DNA of 64,000 bases from Amnibacterium setariae. Its GTDB lineage: Bacteria > Actinomycetota > Actinomycetes > Actinomycetales > Microbacteriaceae. The position numbers and the translations under genes are program-made. Under the pieces are notes generated by a model. The model made no database searches and was not told where the DNA came from. It worked only from the letters and a program-made list of their open reading frames with translations. Of the stretch, positions 15,804-23,219 are shown piece after piece (the first letter of the stretch is position 1; every line of letters begins with the position of its first letter). Location of the stretch: positions 124,001-188,000 of the forward strand of contig NZ_QXTG01000001.1 of the NCBI RefSeq assembly GCF_003581425.1, given 5' to 3'.

Positions 15804-16444
15804 GGCAGCGGCGAACCGGTCGGGTCGCTCTCGGTCGGCGCCGTGCGCCGGCCGAGCCACGCGTCCACGCGCCACGGGCCGCGGCCGCTCCGCTCGAGGA
15901 TCACGACGCCCGTGTTGGGCAGGCCGTGCTCCGCGCCGTAGCCGGCGTCCACGTTGACGGCCCGGGAGCACGCCCACGCGCGGATGGCGGCGCCGTGGCT
16001 CACGCACACGGCCGTGTCGACGCCGTCGAGGGCCGACTCGACCGCGGCGTCGTACCGGTCGAGGAACGACTCCCCCGTCTCCGGCCGCCCCGGCATCTCG
16101 GCGGCGAGGTCGCCGTCCGCCCAGGCGAGCACGGTGCCGAGGTAGGTCATGTGCGAGGCGTGGTCCGCGAGCAGCTCGAGGTCGCCCGCGAGGACCTCGC
16201 GGAGCCCGCCGTCCTCGCCGAGCGGCAGCCCGCGGGCGGTCGCGAGCGGGGTCGCGGTCTCGACCGTGCGCGCGAGCGGGGAGGCGACGACCCGGTCGAT
16301 GCGCTCCTCCGCGAGCACGCCGACCAGGGCGGCGGCCTGCTCCCGGCCGAGGTCGGTCAGCCCGGGCCCGGGGAAGGCGGTGTCGAGGAGCCCCTGCACG
16401 TTCGACCGCGTCTGACCGTGGCGGACGAGGATCAGGCGAGCCAT
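15800..16444 (-). CDS. Histidine phosphatase family protein (phosphoglycerate mutase-like)
   Basis: A 214-residue enzyme of the branch-1 histidine phosphatases. It begins MARLILVRHGQTRSNVQGLL, with the phospho-acceptor His in RHG (about residue 9). It has GLTDLGREQA, ASPLARTVETA with the second Arg, Glu in LREVLAGDLE and the final His in VSHGAAIRAW. These place it among cobalamin-phosphatase/acid-phosphatase-like proteins rather than glycolytic GpmA. The ATG at 16444 is preferred over upstream in-frame starts because the family always begins right at this strand. The substrate is unknown. It heads a minus-strand run that includes two GT9 genes. Confidence 0.88.
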   Translation of the reverse strand: MARLILVRHGQTRSNVQGLLDTAFPGPGLTDLGREQAAALVGVLAEERIDRVVASPLARTVETATPLATARGLPLGEDGGLREVLAGDLELLADHASHMTYLGTVLAWADGDLAAEMPGRPETGESFLDRYDAAVESALDGVDTAVCVSHGAAIRAWACSRAVNVDAGYGAEHGLPNTGVVILERSGRGPWRVDAWLGRRTAPTESDPTGSPLP

Positions 16445-16513
16445 GCCCCCATCCTCGCGGACGGTCGTGCACAGCCGGCTGCGCGGGAGGGGCGGCGCGC
16501 GTACGGTCCTGCC

Positions 16514-16705
16514 ATGGACAGCGACGTTCTCGGCAGCTCGAACCCCGGACCCGAGGAGGGCGAGCCCCAGCAGCGCGGGCACGGCACGGCGGATCCGGGC
16601 CCCGGCGGGGACGTGCCCGAGGAGGGCTCGTCGAACCCCGGCCCGAACGAGGGCGGCGACCGCCGGCCCGGGCGCGGCTCGGAGGATCCCGGCCCCGAGG
16701 AGTGA
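16514..16705 (+). CDS. Small PGP-repeat, probably disordered protein (63 aa)
   Basis: Not recognised. The product consists of about four imperfect copies of an S/D-x-[ND]-PGP-[EGN]-EG unit (SSNPGPEEG, TADPGPGGD, SSNPGPNEG, SEDPGPEE) joined by charged Gly/Gln linkers, with no Cys, membrane segment or predicted fold. It is strongly acidic. Reality of the gene is supported by the ATG lying 6 nt after TACGGT (16502-16507), matching the leaderless promoter pattern seen repeatedly in this window, and by the protein-level repeat being maintained in only this frame. It ends 8 nt before the convergent transglutaminase stop. A role as a hydrophilin-like stress protein is conceivable, not demonstrated. 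Confidence 0.55.
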   Translation: MDSDVLGSSNPGPEEGEPQQRGHGTADPGPGGDVPEEGSSNPGPNEGGDRRPGRGSEDPGPEE

Positions 16706-16712
16706 GCCGGGA

Positions 16713-17555
16713 TCACGCCTCGCGCGTGATCTCGACCTCCACGAAGAGGCGGCTGCCGAACGGACCCGCGTAGATGCCGCGGAGCGGTGCGACGTCCGCG
16801 TAGTCCCGCCCGCGGCCGACGAGCACGTGCCGCTCGCCGATCGCCAGGTCGTTCGTCGGGTCCCAGCCGTGCCAGGAGCCGCAGAACCACTCGACCCAGG
16901 CGTGCGACTCCCCGGTCACGGGGACGCCGACGGGGAAGTCGGGGTCGGGGTGCAGGTACCCGGAGACGTAGCGGGCGGGCACCCCGATCGCGCGGAGCGC
17001 GCCGATCGCGACGTGCGCGATGTCCTGGCAGACGCCGCGTCCCTGCGCCCAGGCCTCGCGCGCGGTGGACTGCACGCCCGTCACGCCCGTCATGTACTCG
17101 ATCCGGCGGTGCACCTCCCGGCACACGGCGAGCGCGGCGGCGCACGGGTCGAGGTCGGCGGCCGCCTCGCGGGCGAACGCGGCGACCGCCTCGGCCGGGT
17201 CGGTCAGCGGGGTCTGCTGCAGCTGCTCGACGACGGCCACCGCGGCGCCCCGGGCGGCGGCGAGCTCCGGCCAGCCCATGCCGGGTTCGGCGTGCCCGCT
17301 GCGCCGCACCTCCACGAGGCTCGACGCGGTGAGGGAGAGCTGCTCGTGCGGCGTGAGGATCTCGAACGAGTTGACGCGCGTGCCCCAGTAGTCGACGTAG
17401 CCGTGCGACGACGACATCGGCGATATCTCGAGGCCGGACGCGAGCACGAGCTGGCCGTCGTCGGAGCCGGGCAGCATCCGCGCCTCGTTGTACGACTGCA
17501 CGACCTCGCCGCCGTAGTCGTAGCCGGTGACGTGCCGGACCCGCAGGCGACTCAT
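16713..17555 (-). CDS. Transglutaminase-like cysteine peptidase family protein
   Basis: A 280-residue protein of the bacterial transglutaminase-like group: N-terminal beta domain (RLRVRHVTGYDYGGEVVQSYNEARML, shortened here) followed by the papain-like core. The catalytic triad is visible as Cys176 in GRGVCQDIAHV, His218 in GESHAWVEWF and Asp232 in WDPTND. No signal peptide, so it is cytoplasmic. It is the last gene of a minus-strand operon with a circularly permuted ATP-grasp protein and an alpha-E protein, a partnership conserved in many bacteria; the set is thought to make and process an unknown peptide, but no product is established. It starts 19 nt after the alpha-E stop. Confidence 0.9.
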   Translation of the reverse strand: MSRLRVRHVTGYDYGGEVVQSYNEARMLPGSDDGQLVLASGLEISPMSSSHGYVDYWGTRVNSFEILTPHEQLSLTASSLVEVRRSGHAEPGMGWPELAAARGAAVAVVEQLQQTPLTDPAEAVAAFAREAAADLDPCAAALAVCREVHRRIEYMTGVTGVQSTAREAWAQGRGVCQDIAHVAIGALRAIGVPARYVSGYLHPDPDFPVGVPVTGESHAWVEWFCGSWHGWDPTNDLAIGERHVLVGRGRDYADVAPLRGIYAGPFGSRLFVEVEITREA

Positions 17556-17574
17556 GCCGCTCCCCGCATGCGCA

Positions 17575-18501
17575 TCAGAACTCCCCCGCCCAGACCGGGA
17601 CCGCGTGCGTCGGGAAGTACCGGCTCCGGATGGCCTCGGACGCCGCGGACGTCGCGGCCTGCACCGCCTCCATCTGCAGGGCGAGCTCGTCGAGGACCTC
17701 GTCGATCGGCCGGAACTCGAGCTCGGCGCGGATCTGCCTGAGCACCCGGAGCGCGCGGTCGGACGTGCCGACCCGTTCGCTGCGGGGCTCCAGCTGCCGC
17801 AGGCAGCCCTCCGCGCGGCTGATGGAGAAGAGGATCGACCGCGGGAAGAGGCGGTCGAGCGCGAGGAACTCGGCGGCGTTCTGCGCGGACGGGACGCCGC
17901 GGTAGGTGCGGAGGTACGCCTCGTAGCCGCCGCAGGAGCGCAGCAGCGTCGTCCAGCTCGGCCCGTTGTCGCCGGTGAGGGCATGGGTCGCGAGCAGCCG
18001 GGCCGTCATGTCGGCGCGCTCGATGCTGCGGCCCAGCGTGAAGAACTGCCAGACGTCGTCGCGGCTCGTGGCGCTCTCGATGATCCCGACGGCGAGCGCC
18101 GTCCGCTCCCGGACCCAGGCGAAGTACTCGGACACCCGCGCGGGGGAGACCTGCCGGGGCATCCGCGCCCGGGTCGTGTTCAGGCACTCCCAGAGCTCGG
18201 TGCCGACGATCTCGCGGGCGCGGCGGGCGTTCTCCCGCGCCGCGGCGAGCGAGTGGGCGATGGAGGCGGGATGGGTCCGGTCGACGCCGAGCAGCGCCAG
18301 CACGTCGCCGCGGCGCAGCGCCGCGTCGCCGGGCGGCGTCGCGCCCATGACGGCGAGCAGCGCCCGGCAGGCGGAGTCCTCGTCGACCCAGGGGTCCTCG
18401 AGCAGCAGCTGCAGGTGCACGTCGAGGATGCGGGCGGTGCCGTCGCCCCGCTCGATGTAGCGCCCGATCCAGAACAGGCTCTCCGCGATCCGGCTCAGCA
18501 C
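17575..18501 (-). CDS. Alpha-E domain protein (DUF403)
   Basis: An all-helical 308-residue protein of the alpha-E family. It starts with the signature LSRIAESLFWIGRYIERGDGTARILD, shortened here, and repeats the idea in LGRSIERADMTARLL; further conserved parts are GGYEAYLRTYRG and FPRSILFSISRAEGCL. The function is unknown. It always accompanies ATP-grasp and transglutaminase-like partners, and sometimes is fused to them. The GTG at 18501 overlaps the ATP-grasp stop by 7 nt (GTGCTGA), so the two are cotranslated. Start choice is fixed by the conserved N-terminal helix. Confidence 0.9.
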   Translation of the reverse strand: MLSRIAESLFWIGRYIERGDGTARILDVHLQLLLEDPWVDEDSACRALLAVMGATPPGDAALRRGDVLALLGVDRTHPASIAHSLAAARENARRAREIVGTELWECLNTTRARMPRQVSPARVSEYFAWVRERTALAVGIIESATSRDDVWQFFTLGRSIERADMTARLLATHALTGDNGPSWTTLLRSCGGYEAYLRTYRGVPSAQNAAEFLALDRLFPRSILFSISRAEGCLRQLEPRSERVGTSDRALRVLRQIRAELEFRPIDEVLDELALQMEAVQAATSAASEAIRSRYFPTHAVPVWAGEF

Positions 18502-20171
18502 GGGCCGGTCCCCCCGTCCGCGGCCCCGGGAGGCGCTGCGGCCTCGACCTGCTGCTGCTGCTGCTCCTGCTCGCCGGTGTCGTCGACGACGTCGAGGGGC
18601 GCGTGGTCGGGCCGGTGCCCGTGGGGCTGCGGCGGCGCCGCCCGGTCGTGGGCCGCCTGGTCCCGGACGATCGCGCCGACGCGCCGGTCCGCGTGCACCG
18701 GTTCCGCGCCGAGCACCCACGTGTCCTTCGAGCCGCCGCCCTGGCTGGAGTTGACGACGAGCTGCCCCTCCGGCAGCGCCACGCGGGTCAGGCCGCCCGG
18801 CAGCACCCAGACGTCGCGGCCGTCGTTCACCGCGAAGGGGCGCAGGTCCGCGTGCCGGGGCCGGACCCCCTCCTCCACCAGCGTCGGGATCGTCGACAGC
18901 TGCACGACCGGCTGCGCGATCCAGCCGCGGGGGTCGGCGACGAGCCGCCGCCGGAGGGCGTCGAGCTCCGCCCGCGTCGCGCTCGGCCCGACGACGAGCC
19001 CCTTGCCGCCGGAGCCGTCGACCGGCTTCACGACGAGCTCGTCGAGCCGGTCGAGCACCTCCTCGAGCGCCGTCGGCTCCTCGAGCCGCCACGTGTCGAC
19101 GTTCTGCAGCCTCGGCTCCTCGCCCAGGTAGTAGCGGATGAGGTCGGGCAGGTACGTGTAGACGAGCTTGTCGTCCGCGACGCCGTTGCCGACGGCGTTC
19201 GCGATCGTCACGGTGCCGAGACGCGCGGCGAGCATGAGCCCGGGGGAGCCGAGCAGGGAGTCGGCGCGGAACTGCAGCGGGTCGAGGAACTCGTCGTCGA
19301 CGCGGCGGTAGATCACGTCGACCCGCGTCGGCCCCGCGGTCGTCCGCATCCAGACGCGGCCGCCCGAGCAGAACAGGTCGCGGCCCTCCACGAGCTCGAC
19401 GCCCATGAGCCGGGCGAGCAGGGTGTGCTCGAAGTAGGCCGAGTTGTGGACGCCGGGCGTGAGCACGACGACGGTCGGGTCGTCGACGCCGGGCGGCGCC
19501 GCCGCCCTGAGCGCCTGCAGCAGCCGGTGCGGGTACTCCCCGACGGGTCGCACCCGCATCCGCGCGAAGAGCTCCGGCAGCGTCTGCGCCATCACCCGCC
19601 GGTTCGAGACGACGTAGCTGACGCCCGACGGCACGCGCACGTTGTCCTCGAGGACGCGCCAGTCGCCGCGCTCGTCGCGGATCAGGTCGATGCCGGACAC
19701 CTGGATGCGGACGCCGTTGGCGGGGACGACGCCCGCCGCCTGCCGGTGGAAGTGGGAGGAGGAGCTGATGAGGCCGGCCGGGATCACGCCGTCGCGGACC
19801 GCCGCCTGCGCGCCGTACACGTCGGCGAGGAACGCCTCGAGCGCGAGGACCCGCTGCGCGACCCCCGCCTCGACGGCGGCCCAGTCGTCCGCCTCGATCA
19901 CCCGCGGCACGGCGTCGAGGGGGAACGGGCGCTCCTCCCCCGCGAAGTCGAAGGTGACGCCCTGCGCCAGGTACGAGTCGGCGAGCGCCGCGGTGCGACC
20001 CCGCAGCTCCGCCTGCGTCATCGTCGCGAGCGCGTCGTGCACCTCGCGGTAGGGCGCGCGCGGCACCGCCCCCGCCGTGGTCAGCGGCGGCTCCGCGAAC
20101 ATCTCGTCGAACGGCGCGGCGCCGGCGCCGGCGTGCGCCGTCCGCGCGTACCCGTCGAAGAGGTCCGCCAT
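18495..20171 (-). CDS. Circularly permuted ATP-grasp type 2 protein (DUF404/DUF407)
   Basis: A 558-residue ATP-dependent ligase-like enzyme. The N-terminal part has YREVHDALATMT and RPFPLDAVPRVI. The middle has SGIDLIRDERGDWRVLEDNVR, with metal-binding Glu/Asp/Asn, and SGVSYVVSNR. The C-terminal part has LDELVVKPVDGSGGKGLVVGP with the ATP-binding lysine and the glycine loop. This order is permuted compared with classical ATP-grasp. Related proteins are presumed carboxylate-amine ligases; the substrate here is unknown. The C-terminus carries a Gln-rich, Pro/Ala-rich tail (EQQQQQVEAAAPPG) beyond the conserved domain, probably disordered. It is the first gene of the operon with alpha-E and transglutaminase-like proteins; CAGCCT 6 nt before the ATG may be a weak -10. 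Confidence 0.9.
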   Translation of the reverse strand: MADLFDGYARTAHAGAGAAPFDEMFAEPPLTTAGAVPRAPYREVHDALATMTQAELRGRTAALADSYLAQGVTFDFAGEERPFPLDAVPRVIEADDWAAVEAGVAQRVLALEAFLADVYGAQAAVRDGVIPAGLISSSSHFHRQAAGVVPANGVRIQVSGIDLIRDERGDWRVLEDNVRVPSGVSYVVSNRRVMAQTLPELFARMRVRPVGEYPHRLLQALRAAAPPGVDDPTVVVLTPGVHNSAYFEHTLLARLMGVELVEGRDLFCSGGRVWMRTTAGPTRVDVIYRRVDDEFLDPLQFRADSLLGSPGLMLAARLGTVTIANAVGNGVADDKLVYTYLPDLIRYYLGEEPRLQNVDTWRLEEPTALEEVLDRLDELVVKPVDGSGGKGLVVGPSATRAELDALRRRLVADPRGWIAQPVVQLSTIPTLVEEGVRPRHADLRPFAVNDGRDVWVLPGGLTRVALPEGQLVVNSSQGGGSKDTWVLGAEPVHADRRVGAIVRDQAAHDRAAPPQPHGHRPDHAPLDVVDDTGEQEQQQQQVEAAAPPGAADGGTGPC

Positions 20172-20244
20172 GGCCGCAGGCTGCCAGACCGGTGTTCCGG
20201 GCGTGTTACGGGACCGCCCGCGGCGGCCGCCCTACGATCGCGCC

Positions 20245-21408
20245 GTGTCGGACGCGGTGTGGACGCCGCGCTTCGCCCTCTCCGACGGCCTGCGCGCCGC
20301 CGGCCTCTGGTACGGCGGCACGGCCCTCGCGCTCGCCCTCGCCTCCGCGGCGCTCGTCGTCGGCGACCTCCGGGCCGTCGCCGTGCTCGCGGTGCCCGTC
20401 GCGGTGATCGCCGCCGGCGGCCTGCTCCTCGTGCTGCCCCTGCCGCGTCCGGTCGCCGTCGCGGCCGCCACGGTCGTCATGACCGCCGGCGCCACCGCCG
20501 CGCTCGTCGTGCTCGCGCGGTCGGCCGCGCCGCCGGCGAGCACCGCGGCCTTCCCGCTGCCGCCGCTCAAGATCGCCATGCTCGCGTTCGGCGTGAACGC
20601 CGGGCGGCGGCGGGCGCCGCTGATCGCCGGGGTCGCCATCACCGCCGTCACCGAGACCGCCGCGGGGCTCGTCGGGCCCGCCCTCGGCGTGCCGTGGGCG
20701 TTCGACCTGCCGGCGACCGCGGGGCTCGCGCTCGTCGCGCTCGCCTCCTCCGGGTTCCTCGTCGGCGGGCGGCGCACCGCGGTCGCGCGACGGGCCTCCC
20801 GCACGGCGGCGGAGCAGGACGTGCTGGCGCGGACGCGCGCGATCGCCCGCTCCCGGGCGGCCGCGGTCGTGCACGACACCGTGCTCGGCGACCTGGCCGC
20901 CCTCGCCGCGATCGGGGCGGGTCCGCTGCCGCCCGCGGCCGCCGCTCGGGTGCGGAGCACCCTCGACCTGCTCGCCTCCCCCGGCTGGGCCGACCCCGCG
21001 GCGCCGCCCGACGCGGTCGGCGGCCCGGTGCTCGCGGCGATCGCCCGCGCGGAGGACCCCGACTTCTCGGTGCGGCTCGACGGCGAGCTCGCCGCGCTCC
21101 GCGGCCTCGACGGCGCGGTGGAGGGGGCCCTCGCCGCCGCGATCGAGCAGTGCCTGACGAACGCGCGGATCCACGCGGGCGTGGAGGGCGCCGACGTCAC
21201 CGTCCTCGCGGACCGCGACGGGCTGACCGTCATGGTGGCGGACGCCGGAGCGGGGTTCGACCCCGACGCCGTCGACCCCGACCGGCTCGGCCTCAGCACC
21301 GCGGTCGTCGCGCGCGTCGAGGCCGTCGGCGGCTCCGTGCGCGTGTTCGCGCGGCCCGGGGTGGGCACGACCGTGCTGCTCGCGGTGCCGAAGGCGGCGG
21401 GCCCGTGA
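20245..21408 (+). CDS. Membrane sensor histidine kinase-like protein
   Basis: A 387-residue protein with about six N-terminal membrane segments (residues about 15-175) and a cytoplasmic C-terminus. A phosphorylation-site-like box RAAAVVHDTVLGDLAAL resembles the HisKA_3 group (DesK/LiaS/NarX), with His in VHDTV. The ATPase domain shows AIEQCLTNARIHAG (N box), VADAGAGFDPDAV (G1 box), and RPGVGTTVLLAVP (G2). The linker between dimerisation helix and ATPase part is unusually Ala/Pro-rich. No response regulator is adjacent; instead the next gene, overlapping in GTGA, is another membrane protein. The GTG is 6 nt after a TACGAT -10, so the mRNA is probably leaderless. The signal sensed is unknown. 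Confidence 0.75.
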   Translation: MSDAVWTPRFALSDGLRAAGLWYGGTALALALASAALVVGDLRAVAVLAVPVAVIAAGGLLLVLPLPRPVAVAAATVVMTAGATAALVVLARSAAPPASTAAFPLPPLKIAMLAFGVNAGRRRAPLIAGVAITAVTETAAGLVGPALGVPWAFDLPATAGLALVALASSGFLVGGRRTAVARRASRTAAEQDVLARTRAIARSRAAAVVHDTVLGDLAALAAIGAGPLPPAAAARVRSTLDLLASPGWADPAAPPDAVGGPVLAAIARAEDPDFSVRLDGELAALRGLDGAVEGALAAAIEQCLTNARIHAGVEGADVTVLADRDGLTVMVADAGAGFDPDAVDPDRLGLSTAVVARVEAVGGSVRVFARPGVGTTVLLAVPKAAGP

Positions 21409-22463
21409 ACCGGGACACCCTCGCGGCCCGCGAACCGCTGCTGCTCGGCGCCCCCGCCCCCGTGCTCGCGGGCGGCGGCGCCGCGCTCGCCCTCGTGCTC
21501 GCCGCCGCGGCGGCGCTGCTCGGCCGGCGCGAGCTCGCCGCGCCGGGGCTCGAGATCGTCGCGCTCGTCGTCCTGGCCGTGGCGGGCGTCGCGGCCGTGC
21601 TGCTCGCCAGCCCGTTCCGCGCGCCGTTCACCGCCGGCGCGCACGCCGCCGTGCTCGGCCTGGTCCTGCTCGCGGTCGTGCTCGACGCGGCCGCGCAGGA
21701 CGGCCGCAACGCGGTCGTCGCCGACGACTGGGGCCCGATGGTCCTGCCGGTCTTCCTCCTCGTCCTGGCGACCCTCCGCCCGCCCCGCGAGGTGCTGCTC
21801 GGCGGCGTGCTCGCAGCGGCGGCGTCGAGCGCCGCCGTGGCCGCGCTCTCCCCCGAGCCGCTGCGCGGCGTCGCGGCCGTGCTGACCGGGGTGCTGCCGC
21901 CCGCGATCGCCGCGACCGCGCTCGGGGCGACGACGCTGCGCGCCCTCCGCCGCGGCGGCGCTCGGGCGGTGACCAGGTCGGACGCCGCCTCCGTGCAGGA
22001 GGAGGCCGTCGCGCGGCTCGAGGCGGAGGCGATCCCGCTGCTCGCCGCGGTGGAGGACGCCGGGACGATCACGGCCGCGCAGGCCGAGCGCGCCCGCGCC
22101 ATCGCCGCCGGGCTGCGCGCGGCGCTCGTCGCGGATCTGGCGCGCGGCTGGCTCGCGGACGCCGGGTTCCGCGTCGACGACCCCGACGGCTACGCGGAGC
22201 GGATGACCGCGGCGCAGCGCACCGCCCTCCGGACCACCGTCGCGAGCCTGCCGCTCGCGGACTTCGAGCGGCCCGGCCTCGCGTCGGTCCGCGGGCAGGA
22301 CCGCGACGCGGTGCTGGAGCTCGCGCTGCCCGTCGCCGCGCGCCCGCGGCGGACCCGGGTCGCGCCCCTCGTGCCGCTGCTGCGCTCCGCCTTCGCCCGC
22401 GCCGACGTGCGGATCGGGGACGAGCAGGTGTCCGTGCGCGTCGAGCTCACCGTCCCCCGCTGA
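21405..22463 (+). CDS. Membrane protein coupled to the histidine kinase-like gene
   Basis: Not recognised as a family. The 352-residue product has roughly five to six N-terminal membrane segments (about 17-190) followed by a soluble C-terminal half containing SVQEEAVARLEAEAIPLLAAVEDAGTITAAQA-type helices, shortened in my description to the stretch ARLEAEAIPLLAAVEDAG. This layout copies that of the preceding kinase-like protein (membrane part plus helical cytoplasmic part), but no H box or ATP-binding motifs are visible, so it may be a degenerate partner subunit. The GTG start overlaps the upstream stop (GTGA). A joint sensory complex is a reasonable guess. Confidence 0.65.
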   Translation: MNRDTLAAREPLLLGAPAPVLAGGGAALALVLAAAAALLGRRELAAPGLEIVALVVLAVAGVAAVLLASPFRAPFTAGAHAAVLGLVLLAVVLDAAAQDGRNAVVADDWGPMVLPVFLLVLATLRPPREVLLGGVLAAAASSAAVAALSPEPLRGVAAVLTGVLPPAIAATALGATTLRALRRGGARAVTRSDAASVQEEAVARLEAEAIPLLAAVEDAGTITAAQAERARAIAAGLRAALVADLARGWLADAGFRVDDPDGYAERMTAAQRTALRTTVASLPLADFERPGLASVRGQDRDAVLELALPVAARPRRTRVAPLVPLLRSAFARADVRIGDEQVSVRVELTVPR

Positions 22464-22486
22464 GGCCGGTGGGCCACCATGGGCGG

Positions 22487-23086
22487 GTGGCGGACCGCAG
22501 CAGGGAGTTCTGGGAGGGCCGCTACCGCGCGGCCGCCGAGGCGGGCACGAGCCTCTGGGGCGCGGCCCCGAACGGCTGGATCGCGGAGCGCGTCCTCGAG
22601 CTCGCACCCGGACCGGGCCGGGCGGTCGACCTCGGGGCGGGGGAGGGGCGGAACGCCGCCTGGCTCGCGGAGCGGGGCTGGCGGGTGACCGCGACCGACT
22701 TCTCGGCAGCGGCGGTGGCGGGCATGCGCGACCGCGCGGGGATCGACGCCGTGGTGGCGGACGCGACCGAGTGGCGGTCGCCCGAGCCGGTCGACCTCGC
22801 CGTGCTCTGCTACCTCCAGCTGCCGCCCGAGGCCCTCGCCGCCGCGATCGCCCGCGCGGCGGAGTCGCTCGCGCCCGGCGGCCTGCTGCTCGGCATCTGG
22901 CACGACCGCGAAGACGTCGAGCGCGGGCTCGGCGGCACGATGACGCCCGCCATCCGCACGACGCCCGAGGAGACCCGGGCCGCGGCGGAGGCCGCGGGCC
23001 TGCGGATCGAGCTGTCCGGCCGGCGGGACCGCGAGGTGCCGGGCGGCCTCGCCTGCGACTGCCTCCTGGTCGCCCAGAGGCCGTAG
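22487..23086 (+). CDS. SAM-dependent methyltransferase (class I)
   Basis: A 199-residue methyltransferase of the class I Rossmann type. It begins with SREFWEGRYRAAAEAGTSLWG, shortened, the start typical of the TehB/thiopurine-like group. The SAM loop is AVDLGAGEGRNAAWLAERGW (motif I), followed by VTATDFSAAAV and a WHDRED segment. The substrate is unknown. GTG 22487 is chosen over GTG 22469 because it lies 6 nt after CACCAT, in line with other leaderless starts here, and because the extra residues are not conserved-looking. It sits 23 nt after the membrane protein gene and may also be read from that transcript. Confidence 0.85.
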   Translation: MADRSREFWEGRYRAAAEAGTSLWGAAPNGWIAERVLELAPGPGRAVDLGAGEGRNAAWLAERGWRVTATDFSAAAVAGMRDRAGIDAVVADATEWRSPEPVDLAVLCYLQLPPEALAAAIARAAESLAPGGLLLGIWHDREDVERGLGGTMTPAIRTTPEETRAAAEAAGLRIELSGRRDREVPGGLACDCLLVAQRP

Positions 23087-23094
23087 GGGAGCGA

Positions 23095-23209
23095 GGTGGT
23101 CTCGAGGCTCGCTGGCGCTCGCACCTCGACCGACGGAACGGGCCGCCGATCGAGGTGCGAGCGGAGCACCCCCGCTGATCGAGGTGCGAGCGGAGCGAGC
23201 CTCGAGATC
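23095..23209. repeat. Cluster of dispersed repeats, copies 2-4
   Basis: Three copies of the same element that occurs at 12242 and 50681. There is one forward copy (23095-23136, GGTGGTCTCGAGGCTCGCTG and on), one short inverted copy (23146-23168, CGATCGAGGTGCGAGCGGAG) and one inverted copy (23173-23209). Together they can fold into a long hairpin between the convergent methyltransferase and rocD genes and may terminate both. Confidence 0.75.
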
Positions 23210-23219
23210 CGCCCGCGGA

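Noticed and set aside
18603-22463. Open frame of 1286 codons on the plus strand
   Set aside because: Most of it mirrors the minus-strand ATP-grasp gene. Only its last part (from 21405) is a real gene, the membrane partner of the kinase.
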